Source: Pasteuria penetrans | GTDB lineage: Bacteria > Bacillota > Bacilli > Thermoactinomycetales > Thermoactinomycetaceae | Assembly: GCF_900538055.1 (NCBI RefSeq) | Contig: NZ_UZAC03000002.1 | Span: 62,001 to 126,000, forward strand | DNA: 64,000 nt | Reading direction: 5' to 3' | Shown: one piece after another, positions 1 to 11,254 of the stretch | Layout: each line of letters begins with the position of its first letter | Numbering within the stretch: position 1 is the first letter of the stretch | The notes under the pieces: model-generated | What the model was told of the DNA's origin: nothing | The model's input: only the letters and a program-made list of their open reading frames with translations | Database searches by the model: none | Translations under genes and position numbers: made by a program

Positions 1-1057
<1,057 letters not shown>

Positions 1058-2195
1058 CGTAAACTGCTATCCCCCTGTCCCTTAGCACCCAATTCGTTCA
1101 CAATCTCAATACCTCCCCAGGTATGGTAACGGGCCAACAACATTGTAATTGGGGTATATATCACAATGTTATACACATCATCTATATTCAAATGTTATAT
1201 GAATGGTGCCACTACCGGGGGAAATAACCTATGGATCCATAAACCAAATTGCTTAGTAGGCTTTTACACAAAATGAAGGAGAACAGCAAAAAATTGAATA
1301 TAAAAATCATATTCATATATGGTGATACTACAAAATAGTATAAAACTTATCAGGATATTTTGCTATAATTAGAGAAAATGAACCCCATCTATGATCACAC
1401 GAATAGGTGATATCCCACTTTCCGCTGTAAAATTCAAGAGTGGATAGTTTGTAGTCCCTAAAAATCCTCTATTTGCGCCTTTTCGATTAAAAATTGTTTT
1501 TATATTGTTAATAAATATATAGAAATTTATTGTTAAATCAGATTGTAAATAGCACAAAGGGCGTTATAGGGGTGTTTTTTCACGGATCGCGGTTAGATAT
1601 ATCTTCAGGATAATTTTATTTTAATCAGGGGGTTCCCTATGGAGGAATCCATAGGTCAGCAAAACGTCCCCCCTACACGAAACGGGAATCTCAGTAGAAA
1701 CTAAATCTCTCCCCCCTCCCTGTTTTTGGTCTCCGTTTTTGCCTTTAGTCCCTTGATCTTTTGTTTTGATTCCCTTGTGTTTTTGTTCCTTTCCCCCTTC
1801 CTCCCCCCCAACTCATCGCTGTTGTTTGTGTTGGCCCGGCTCATTGTGTAATGGTACCTGGCTTCCCCATCGTGGGGTCTCCAGAATGGAGCCGCTGCAT
1901 GGCTTTCCTTTATCCCCCCCTCCCTGTGGGGAGGAGGTTCTATTACTGTCGTTGCCCTTATGTAGCCCTATGCGATCCTATAGTCCTTCTCACTTTTACA
2001 TACGCAATTCCGATTGCCCTTAGGAAACAGTCGATCCTTTACTCAAAAACTCTGTTCCGTGATCCTTTCTGGATCCTCCATGATATGCATGATGATCAAT
2101 GGGGTTAGGTGAGATAGAAAAGGGAAATACAAGACAAGAGTGGGAAAATGTATAGAGGACAACCGCTTGGTTTTTTGAAATGAAAAGCTTAATAT
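1058..2195. other. Intergenic, no gene recognised
   Basis: AT-rich DNA with scattered short frames. None combines a ribosome-binding site with recognisable protein sequence. The first part should hold the promoter of the left-edge collagen gene. Confidence 0.5.
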
Positions 2196-3490
2196 AGGAA
2201 AGGTTGGTTTTATGATTCCAATTGACTTGGATATAGACAGAATGGAAAAAAGGATGGAAGAACGTATACAACATTATGAACAGAAGGGATTATAGCTACA
2301 GGAATCCATCCCCCATGTAGTGGAAGAGATCGAGGGAGATTCCGAATGGGCTCCTGGTTCCATGGGAAGGTCTTATACTTTTATAGCCAATTATCAGTTT
2401 AAAAAACAAATTTTAGGTGGCCGGGAGAAACACCAAAGGGGTCCCGATTTCCCAAAAGTAGCCCGAAATGGTTATAAAAAACGTAAAAAACGCACCAGCA
2501 AAGGAATTGTGGTTTACTATGACCCCCAGCCAAGAAAAGGGCATTTCCGATCTGCGGTTACTAAACCCTACAAAAAATGTACAAAGTCGTGTACAGATAT
2601 TCTTTCCTCCTTACGTAAGGCTGATATGTCCATAAAAAAATATCCAAATTGTCGAACGATATTCTGTGATCAAAAATCCCATACTCCACTGTGTCAAGAT
2701 TACTTATGGGACATCTAAAGGAAGGGAATAGGGGATTCAATAAGGAACCCGTAAGAAACTCGCATGAAATTAGGACCGTAAAGGCGGATGCCTACTACAA
2801 ACCCGTTCACAGATTCGGGATAGCAGCTGTCTATATCATAAAAGCAAGTAGGAAAAATACATCAGGGATAAAAACAGATGGGGTTTTATCAAGTTTGGTA
2901 AATCTCCCCGAAACAGCTGAAACTTGGCATGAGGCCCTCTAAAATGTTTACGACCGTGGTTTACGGATGGGTCCTGATACCCTTTTTATTGCTGATGGTC
3001 ATAAGGGAATTAGAAAGGCGCTGAGCCAGGTATATCCCAAAGCAGGTTTTCAAGGGTGTCAGTTCCACAAAATGGTGAATCTTTACCAGACCTTCAGAAA
3101 GGATAGACAGAGAAAAAAGAGAGTAAAGTGGAAACCCATACGAGGCCGGATTTATCAAGACGTTTTTCATGTTCTTGACAAAAAAGAGGCTCTTCACGGC
3201 TTGATACGCTCTAGTGATGATTATCAATCCAATTTGCCGAAGCTCGTTGAAGGTCTATGAGCTTCCTTTGATGATGTAACAACGTATCCTGATTACGACC
3301 TAGCGGATGCTGTTCAGAATCGTACAGCGGGTTCCTTAGAAAGAAATCACAGAGAGGCTAGACGTTATACGAATGGAGTGAGCTGTTATCCTACCCTTGA
3401 TTCATTCCAAAGGGTGATTGATTCCGTGTATCAAAATTTCAACCCAGAGCAGGCAAAAAAACTCAGTGGGGTGGACAGTCACTCTGTGTC
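2196..3490 (+). pseudogene. Decayed IS256/Mutator-type transposase
   Basis: Fragments in successive frames reconstruct one broken transposase. An N-terminal part (from ~2210) is cut by an in-frame stop near 2293. A middle part (2320-2940) is interrupted by a stop near 2716 and frame changes. The catalytic part (2950-3490) carries ADGHKG, then a C-x2-H motif (CQFHK), and after a stop at 3258 ERNHRE followed by RRYTNG. That order (Asp in a D-G-H context, C-x2-H, Glu in an E-R-x-x-R-E context) is typical of the Mutator/IS256 superfamily. The stops and frameshifts make it inactive. A related, more decayed relic lies at 28.5 kb. No terminal repeats could be defined. Confidence 0.75.
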
Positions 3491-4632
3491 CGCGTGGGGG
3501 AATTCGCTATCCCTGCCACGTATCTCCTATCTTCACACTAAAAAAAGAATATTCTTACATTTATTTTCAGGGAAACCAAACTACCCTGAGTATGGGTATG
3601 ACTTTCATTTTTTTACATGATTGCCATTTACAGTAATTTTTTATGTTTTATTATAATTTTTAAATTATTTTGTAATTTTAACTCTTATTATGTATGTCAT
3701 ATAGTTATAATTCACTACGATGATATGATTTCCGGACGATGGGAAACCCAAGAAAATCAACCAGGGGGAAGATTACAACCAAAAAAGCGGTATCACTCAC
3801 GAATATTACCTTTTTCCCTGTAATATTGGTTGCTCCATTTTGTCCCTCTGTTTTGCTGTTGAATAAAGACTTATCCGTGGTGCGCAGGGTCCCTTCTCTT
3901 CCTTCAGGGGTTTGGCAGCACATTGCTTAGCAAATGTACACCCCCCCACAGGACCCCTTCATTGAAGTAGGCCACCACTCTTACCCTTGCTATTTTTTTC
4001 GGTAAGATCACAATCTTTTAATTTTTTTCATGAAATTTTTATAATTAGAAACGTATTGATTGCATATCCTGACACTTGCCCTCTATTGTGAATGCATTAT
4101 GTATTTTATAGTTAATGGTTAAATTTATTTATTTTTACAGGAGAGGATATCCTCTATGGGATCCCCCACAAGAACAGAGAACTCATTATCCTCATTTTGC
4201 TAATATATTCGTAAAAAAGTATTTTTTTCATAAACAGAAACATGCGTTGAGCTGGGTATGAGGGAACCTCCTAATATCCAATGGAATTGGGTTGATTGAA
4301 TATCAGGGAAGGGTTCCGGAATGGACCCAGTACAGCGTCTATACTCAATGTAGTAGTAGAAACAATTATGCATACTACAGTAAGTACCATATTATTAGAT
4401 CCTCACAGTTAATCCTATATTTTAATTTATTTTTAAATTCAATAATTTAAAGAAATAATTAAATATGTAAAATTTACACTATTTTTTCATAATAAAATAA
4501 AAAATAAATTAATGCAGTATTATCTGCGGAAGCATTCGTTGATGATTTATAAAGCCTTACGTTTTCCCCTGCCCCGTTTGCAAAGATTCCGATTACATCG
4601 TACAAACACGAAATTTTTAGCGTAATATAGAC
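3491..4632. other. Intergenic, no gene recognised
   Basis: Strongly AT-rich (long A/T runs at 3620-3720 and 4010-4530) with no reading frame that looks coding. It separates the transposase relic from a small possible gene. Confidence 0.5.
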
Positions 4633-4926
4633 TTAATCGCACAATTTTTTCTCCCCCATAAAACCGTTATCAATCCTATGAAGGTAATAGTTACTGAAAC
4701 CCACTATAAGAAACTTCTTGTCCCTCTCCGCGGGATTACCCCCCACAGGAACATTTGGTTTCGGGTGAGAGGGTTTTTCAACAACAGATTTAAATACAAA
4801 TCCGATGGTTCTCATACTCCTGTATCCTGATTCCATTTCCTTCAAACCAATCAGTTCCACTTCATTTATTTTAGAAGGGGGGCGTGGTAAATTAGGGTCC
4901 ATCTTCTCATTCGTTTTGGTTACCAC
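4633..4926 (-). CDS. Small hypothetical protein (97 aa)
   Basis: Not recognised. The frame opens with GTG at 4926, about 7 bases after a run of six G that could serve as ribosome-binding site. The product is polar, with a Pro/Asn/Lys-rich N-terminal half and no signal peptide, membrane segment or known motif. AT-rich noncoding DNA surrounds it and there is no operon partner. It may be a remnant. Confidence 0.3.
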   Translation of the reverse strand: MVTKTNEKMDPNLPRPPSKINEVELIGLKEMESGYRSMRTIGFVFKSVVEKPSHPKPNVPVGGNPAERDKKFLIVGFSNYYLHRIDNGFMGEKKLCD

Positions 4927-5291
4927 GGGTGGTCCCCCCTAAGCCCTCCTGGTCTCGTAACCATTAAGGTCCGAAGACCCCCCTTTATAAGGAATCGTTT
5001 TTCAAGCCCTCAAGATAAGGAATGCACAGTAAAATCAAGAGTAGCACGGGCAATGAAGGCAAAAAAATAGATTACAATAAAAATTTTTAATTTAAATAAA
5101 ATATCAAAATATATTTTATATTGTTTTCATTAATACCACCCATGCATTGTTTGCAAAATACATGTACATCAGCACCATTTATGCAAAAGAATCACATCCC
5201 TCACGAGTTTGAAGATAAAAAGATGAGTTGAATATTAAAAATAAAATATAAAATATTACACCTCAAACAACAACCCCAAAATAGTGGAAAA
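4927..5291. other. Intergenic, no gene recognised
   Basis: AT-rich spacer downstream of the BclA-like gene on the minus strand. No convincing hairpin terminator or frame was found. Confidence 0.5.
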
Positions 5292-5924
5292 CTAAGATAT
5301 TTTTACAACGGTGATAATGGCCGAGACAATGCCAATGGGACTAGAACCATTATTGATAGCGCAAAGTCTATTGACCCCAGAACCAGAATTTACGATAAAG
5401 GAATTAGAAATCGCCGCTACGCCCATCATTGTAGAAAAAATACTCTGGGGTAGTGAATTACCATCCAGTTGAAAAGCAAATGACAAAAAAGGAGACTCGA
5501 GAGAAACCGCGTTCATATGCGCCTCCACCAAATATTGCTGGGAGGGGGCCAAAAGAATACAGGGTGGAGATAGGGAAATAGCAGTTCCATTAACGATATC
5601 TGTCGTATTGATGGGAATGGTACGATTTACAAAAATAACATCACCGGAACAGCGAGAACACAACCGGAAAGTCCCGCTGTCGGTCGTTTGCAGGGATTCC
5701 ACAGATTCCATGGTAGAACCCGTGGTTCCCAGAATGGATTGCCCTGAAGGTTCTGTTGGCCCCACAAATCCCGTAACACCAAGCGCCCCACACATATGTG
5801 ATGTTTCTGGTTCTCGTATTCTCCGTTTTCTTTTGTCATTGACCTTCACAATAGGAAAAAATATATTAAATATATTATTCCCTCCATAACCCCTACGTCG
5901 ACGTCGTTTGAATTCGTAATTCAA
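5292..5924 (-). CDS. Short collagen-like protein with BclA/Pcl-type C-terminal domain
   Basis: A 210-residue protein. The start is TTG at 5924, six bases after GGGAGG, so a non-ATG start is well supported. The basic N-terminus (residues 5-12 almost all Arg/Lys) is followed by only about five Gly-X-Y triplets (residues ~46-60), one with Glu in the Gly position. The last ~115 residues match the C-terminal domain of the 602-residue collagen protein at 19.6-21.4 kb: a shared SPC-x-x-LAP block, an F-x-x-QL-[DN]-G strand, an S-F-[IF]-V strand and LCAIN near the end. In BclA-type proteins this domain trimerises and nucleates the triple helix. The gene looks like a family member that has lost most of its collagen stalk, or a stalkless base protein. 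The frame is intact. Confidence 0.8.
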   Translation of the reverse strand: MNYEFKRRRRRGYGGNNIFNIFFPIVKVNDKRKRRIREPETSHMCGALGVTGFVGPTEPSGQSILGTTGSTMESVESLQTTDSGTFRLCSRCSGDVIFVNRTIPINTTDIVNGTAISLSPPCILLAPSQQYLVEAHMNAVSLESPFLSFAFQLDGNSLPQSIFSTMMGVAAISNSFIVNSGSGVNRLCAINNGSSPIGIVSAIITVVKIS

Positions 5925-6068
5925 TTTATACCTCCCAATTTTAATTAAAAATATTTTTTTATATCGATAATCTATTATACCAAATAATAAATAATGGAAT
6001 TACCCCAAAAATATTCTGATGACAACCGAATATATAAATTAAATCGTCCAATATTATTAAAAAAATAT

Positions 6069-6254
6069 TCAGTTGAATTTGTCTTTAAACCCGATCTGGT
6101 GGTCCCTATACACAGTCCCCGTACTACTAATTATACCCATAGACCCTGTGTTATCTGCTGCACCCGATACATCCATTGCATTCGTTGGTCTCGTTATACC
6201 ACAAACAAAAGAAAGATCCACAATTATTTCTTGTGGGCAGAGGCACGAGCGCAA
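6069..6254 (-). pseudogene. Decaying collagen-like fragment
   Basis: From residue ~19 of this frame, every third residue over about 13 triplets is Gly or a residue one or two base changes from Gly: G, R, N, D, G, D, G, G, S, G, then three less regular positions. The non-Gly codons (AGA, AAT, GAT, GAT, AGT) all differ from GGN by G-to-A changes. No C-terminal globular domain follows and no good ribosome-binding site is visible. It lies just upstream of the short BclA-like gene on the same strand, so it may be part of a once longer collagen gene or a separate dead copy. Confidence 0.45.
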
Positions 6255-8079
6255 AGGAAATGTTATATATTCAATATAAAAACCTTAAATTTTATTTTTT
6301 ATGTCACAAATGACTATATATAGAATTTATGATTCACTTATATTTATATTCAAATATCCTACCAAGGGTGTCGGATCCAAAGTATGGATGTACATACTGA
6401 TCATCCAGGTACAACGATCCTAGCTTTCGTGCTTTAAATAAATTATTATATACTATTTACTAATAAATAAATGTGATAATGCTAAGTGCAGTGGACAGGG
6501 TTCACAATTGTTTCCTGGGGATGAGACGGCATCCCGTTGTAGGTGTGAATTCCTAGACAAAGCTCTCAAGAAGGATTCCCATCATCCCCGGTATTTCCTT
6601 CATAGATTCTTATGTACAATATTTTATTTTATTAAAAAATAAAATATATATTTGGATCCTGACCCTATCCCCTTCTTTTCTATATATTTACTAACTATTG
6701 ATCCTACCTTGATTTGTAAAAAATAATAATAAATTACTGTCATTTTTTTCTTATCCTTATGTTATATCATTCTATACTTACACTACTCCACCAACTCCCA
6801 TTTTGCGAGAAAAAAGATGAATATATAGGGCAAAAAAACGATCAGGGGAACGACGGGAAATGCCACAAAATCATCAGGAATGGCTATAGAAAGCGTATCT
6901 TAGATACCCACGGAAGCCCTCTACTACTACCTTCTTGATTCCACAGTTACAGAATACCAATTCCCAGTTTGTTCTGGAAGATCCCTGCTTCCGTTAGGAC
7001 CTCCTTCTATTGAAAGAACTCGTTTCCTTACAAACAAACGATGTATCATTGGGGACTTCGGCAAAGCAAACGAAGTGGGAATACCCGGCCTTAGGGGGAT
7101 TCCCACTTCCTAATCATCTTATGTTCCAATAGGATATATTGCCTGGACTCATGAATCTTCGCCTCCTACACAGAACCCACCATTCAGACAAATACCACCT
7201 ATCTGGGGATTCGTAGCGGCAAAGGAAAAAAGTATCCATTTACATAGTTGATAGAACAAGGATAGCGTGCGTAGCGCCTGGGAGATTCTTTATGTTGAAC
7301 ACGGTACCCTATAATGTTGGGCATCTGGAATCAGGTTTCCAAAAATTTTCGCTCATAGGATCTACCATCGGTGTCCCTGATCGTCATCAACACCCATCCT
7401 TGTTCCGAAAACCATAAAAAATAATATGAAAAATCCTATGCAGGATCACCCTTCATCCAATCTCACCCAGAAAATTGAAAAAGGGGCCAGATAACAGCTC
7501 TTTTCTATCCTCATCGTCACCAACAACAGCGAAAAAAGGGGGGATCGGGGGACATCATGAATCATGGAGATTGGAAAGAGAGCAGAAATAATATTGAATC
7601 ATATGCAATATGAAAATTTTCCATATTTTTTTATATTTGTTACTTGGGAATCTAGTGTTGAACACCGAGATGAAAATAAGAATATCTTTTCTTTACAATA
7701 CACATATTATTTATATTTAAAATTAATGAGGAAAGGATGAAAAACAAGGCTGTTGGTTATAAAAAAACACTCCGATGATGAGCGATCTAGAAAAAGAAAG
7801 GACTATAACACCCCATCCGATGGAACTTAGGAAGCTCAACAAGAATGAGCCGTTCGATAATGCATCGAATGGGACCATTCACAGCAAAACCAAGGGATAG
7901 CGACAACACATCAGGGGGGAAGTCACAGGGGACAACCTACCTACGATATCGGGGCAGCAATGCGGTGTAACAAGACGTTGGGGGTGGGGGGGAAGGAACC
8001 CCCCCACCATCCGTGATCTTATACGAAACCTGAGGGGGGGGGGTCCGTACATGGGGGGGGACAAAGACCGTACCCCCTA
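6255..8079. other. Long intergenic region, no gene recognised
   Basis: About 1.8 kb with many stops in all frames. A few G/C-homopolymer-rich patches lie at 7970-8060. No protein family, RNA gene or array recognised; it is probably decayed DNA. Confidence 0.5.
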
Positions 8080-8350
8080 TCAAGCGTACTAAAAACCAAA
8101 GTATAACTTGGGAGGAACCGTGCACGGAGTAGAACCAACCCATAGTAGCCTTATGAAACCCCTTATGATGGGGAGGGCCTCGGGGCAGGGGAGCTGACTC
8201 TCATCCTGACGGAGGGCAGTAAAACGACAACTTTAGTAGAAAATCCACTTGAGGGGATTACTGGAACCCCAATTCCCATGATCGGAATAGGGACCTAAAC
8301 GATCGTGGAAACTGGAATGGGGTGAGAAGGGCCAACACAACAGAGAAGGA
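8080..8350 (+). mobile_element. Group II intron relic
   Basis: This stretch shares its order of blocks with 53.45-53.65 kb: CCCATAGTAGC, a GATGAAAC/TATGAAAC block, CTGACTC/CCGACTC followed by ATCCTGA, an AGTAAAACGA block, AACTTTAGT with GAAA, and GGACCTAAACG. At 53 kb the same order leads into a group II intron domain V-like hairpin. I read both as remnants of the same bacterial group II intron family. No maturase frame survives here. The family call comes from overall resemblance and was not folded. Confidence 0.5.
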
Positions 8351-8433
8351 TTTCCCAGGGAACCAACACCAAATCGAGCCATTATCCCTAATGGAATTAA
8401 CAATCGATCTTAACTAAGGGCTATGCATGAAAT

Positions 8434-9732
8434 TCATGGTATCATAGCCGTCGGGGGAATGGACCCAATTACCTCAAATATAAATTTAATAACATTCCAC
8501 CTAGACTGAACAGCCTCTGCATTCCTCAGATCCCCCTCTGCTTGTGCAACTTCCCAATCGAGTCGGATCTTCCGATTTTCCATATCCTCCCGTATCCTAT
8601 TGTCCTCCCTGTCTCCCTGTACGGTCTTCCCCAACCATTCGATTTCCCCATCCCTTATTTTCTTTATATCTCTTCTCAATATTTCGATAATTTCCATTCT
8701 AGAATCTATACCCTGATCAATATACTTTATATATTCTGTAATTTTACCATTATCATCTAGCATTCTAATCCTCGCTTCCCCTATGCTAATTTCCTGATCA
8801 ATATCGGGTCTCTCTATCAACTCCGATGAGGAGGGGGGAGAATTACCTATGATCATCTCACTTGCACTACCCAATTCCCCGTCTGCTCGCGGGGCATCCC
8901 CTGAAACAGGGGTACTATCTACTTCCCTCTCCTGATACACACCATCCCCCTGCGCTATTACCCCCTCTCTTACCCTATCTCCATTAACCTCCCCCTTATA
9001 TTGACCAAGCATCCCAAGCCTCGTCCTTAGGGCTTCTATTTCCTGATTTATGTAGAATCTTTTCCCTAGGAAATCCTTTTCCCTATTCAGATCCCTAATC
9101 TCGAATTCCCTTGCCAATATTTCCCTCTCCTTAGCCTCGATTTCCCTATCCATATCGGCCTTTCCCGTACCCCCCAAACCCTGTGTCACTTTAGTTGCTT
9201 CCGTCTTCTCCCCAATGGACTCCCTTTCCCTATTCAGCATCCCAATCCTTGCTTTCTCTGCTTGTATTTCCAGTTTGATTCCCGGGTACCTCCCGACCTC
9301 ATTGCTCACCAACTCATACAACTGGTATAGAATGAACCCGGCCCCTACAAATCCCAACCCGGCTCCGATAACTCCCCTCTTTTCCCTCCTAGAACTATCA
9401 CTATCAATAAGAGGAATCCCCTCCCGGGTCGACACCATACTTTGGTTCGTGTCCCGATCTATACGAACACGATTCCCTGGAGATCCATGTCCCACATCGG
9501 CCGTATTATCAACAGATCCCTGCCCTTGCTTCTCCCCACCGGAATGGGAATCATACCTATCCAACTGTTCCGGCCATGCCGCTGTTTGTAGTGTCCCTTG
9601 TTGGATCCGTCCAGGTTCCCCCATATCCGAATTCCCCACCATCTCCGTCCCCAATGCCTCCCCCTGAAAGGGAATAGCCAACAGAAAAATCACACAAAAC
9701 GAGCCCCCAAACCATCTAGAACCTCTATTCAT
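8434..9732 (-). CDS. Secreted or membrane-anchored coiled-coil protein, unknown function
   Basis: Not recognised as any family. ATG 9732 is preferred, ten bases after GGGAGG; an in-frame TTG at 9738 is possible but sits too close. The ~432-residue product has an N-terminal hydrophobic stretch (residues ~8-26) like a signal peptide, a polar linker to ~115, and a Gly-rich membrane segment (~117-138, beginning GVIGAGLG). Then follow two long charged regions rich in Glu, Arg, Ile and Leu with heptad-like spacing (~145-250 and ~315-410), predicted coiled coils, separated by a Ser/Pro-rich linker. The C-terminus is short and hydrophobic. It stands alone between intron relic and AT-rich DNA. An envelope or parasporal structural role is possible but unproven. 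Confidence 0.75.
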   Translation of the reverse strand: MNRGSRWFGGSFCVIFLLAIPFQGEALGTEMVGNSDMGEPGRIQQGTLQTAAWPEQLDRYDSHSGGEKQGQGSVDNTADVGHGSPGNRVRIDRDTNQSMVSTREGIPLIDSDSSRREKRGVIGAGLGFVGAGFILYQLYELVSNEVGRYPGIKLEIQAEKARIGMLNRERESIGEKTEATKVTQGLGGTGKADMDREIEAKEREILAREFEIRDLNREKDFLGKRFYINQEIEALRTRLGMLGQYKGEVNGDRVREGVIAQGDGVYQEREVDSTPVSGDAPRADGELGSASEMIIGNSPPSSSELIERPDIDQEISIGEARIRMLDDNGKITEYIKYIDQGIDSRMEIIEILRRDIKKIRDGEIEWLGKTVQGDREDNRIREDMENRKIRLDWEVAQAEGDLRNAEAVQSRWNVIKFIFEVIGSIPPTAMIP

Positions 9733-9739
9733 ATCCAAT

Positions 9740-11254
9740 AAACCTCCCTTATTCCACCCCGCACATGCAGAATGGATCGTATGCGGAATTCAATTCATAA
9801 TGATAAAATTTTATTTGAAGGAAACCAACCTAAAAAACAATCTTCAACCTACCACCCCCCTATCAATAATGATGACAGTTGTATATTATTGTAACTTTTC
9901 ATTTTAATATCAACTACCACAGTTGAAACAAGCCCCCACCAATATCATTAGTGTTGTAATATTAAAAAAGTTGTAATTATTTATACCTAAACCCCTCCTA
10001 TTCTTTCTACCCCTTTTACTTCAGATTGCTTTCAAAATACGATACTACTTCCAGGAACTGGACAATTCTAAGCTCCTTGAACCACTCATGAATCACCCCC
10101 GGAGGTGACTTTCCAATTACCGACATTATTTCACATAAGATATAAAAAAACAAGATCTACGAGGCGTTACGGTTTCGTTGATCGATGAGTATCCCCCAGA
10201 AGGGAAAAGGAAACCAGAATAAAAAAAACACCAGAGAAACCCGAAAATCGGACCGTTGTGAAATCCCCAGTGTCAACGGTATCCCGATCCGAAAAAGAAG
10301 GAAGTTACGTAACCGCCAAATACAGCATCACTTCCCCAAAATAGGTAGTCCTTAGGGTTCCTTGTACTTCGTACTGCCTGTACAACGCCCCCGGGAGCGT
10401 TTTCTGATCCATGATACTGTGTCATAGTAGATATAAAAAATCCATGAAAAATTACATTTTTTATGGATTTATTTTAATATTTTAACATTGTAAAATTACA
10501 CTAAGATAACTACCCTACTACCCTTTTTCAACACAATCAAAGGAAAGTAAATATATATAAAAAATAAAATATTAATAAATGGTATTAAAAACACGATCGT
10601 TTTACAATCCGGGTCTACGCTGTTCATAGCGGATAGATGAACGACGACTCTTTAGCATGGATTTTTGGGACCGTGCAATTTCTTATGGGGAATGCTCCAT
10701 CTATAAATCTAGTCTCACCTTTTGATAAAACAATTGGTAACATAATAACATTTCATTATGACACCGTTTCTGTTTTGTATCTTCGGATGGATATACCTTA
10801 TATTTATAAAGTTTACTTCATTTTTTACCTCAGAATAGACCAGACATGAGAAAATGAGAGGGGAACACGCCAGGTATGGATGGATTTGGGATAGCCATTG
10901 TCGAACAGGGCGGGCATCTCAGCCAACCCCTTACCGTCCTCATCAGAATGAATCAGCCCCCCTTGCTCTACCTCTATTACAAGGTTTCATCGTTACTACT
11001 ATGGCCTAATTCCACTGCGCGCACGGAAACCCCAGTTATCCTTTCATCACTAATTTATTGTAAATTCAGAAAAATAATGGGATAGATAGGATGCTACCAC
11101 TGCAGGGTTTAGGGGAAATGTTCCCCCAAAAATTGAAAACAAGGAGGCATCAACAAGAAAGAGAGAAACCCCCTAAAATATGCTGCAACAAGACAGACAG
11201 CTCCCTAGGGATATACCGTCTGCCCTGTATTTCTTTCATTCATCAGCAGGAGAC
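9740..11254. other. Intergenic region with dispersed-repeat and intron fragments
   Basis: No credible gene. It contains a ~60-bp sequence repeated in inverted orientation at 37.6 kb (listed separately). Near 10,911-10,928 lies CATCTCAGCCAACCCC, matching the minus-strand 3' tail of the group II intron ends at 40.9 kb. Small plus-strand frames (10,637 and 10,876) lack coding character. Confidence 0.5.
10610..10668 (+). repeat. Dispersed repeat, copy A
   Basis: GCTGTTCATAGCGG, then TAGATG, then ACGACGACTCTTTAGCATG occur here on the plus strand and again, nearly identical, on the minus strand at 37,597-37,650. Similarity fades on both sides. The origin is unknown; the two copies may be ends or remnants of one mobile element. 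Confidence 0.7.

Noticed and set aside
10876-11085. A 69-codon ORF upstream of proS
   Set aside because: It overlaps a fragment of an intron 3' end and lacks protein-like character.
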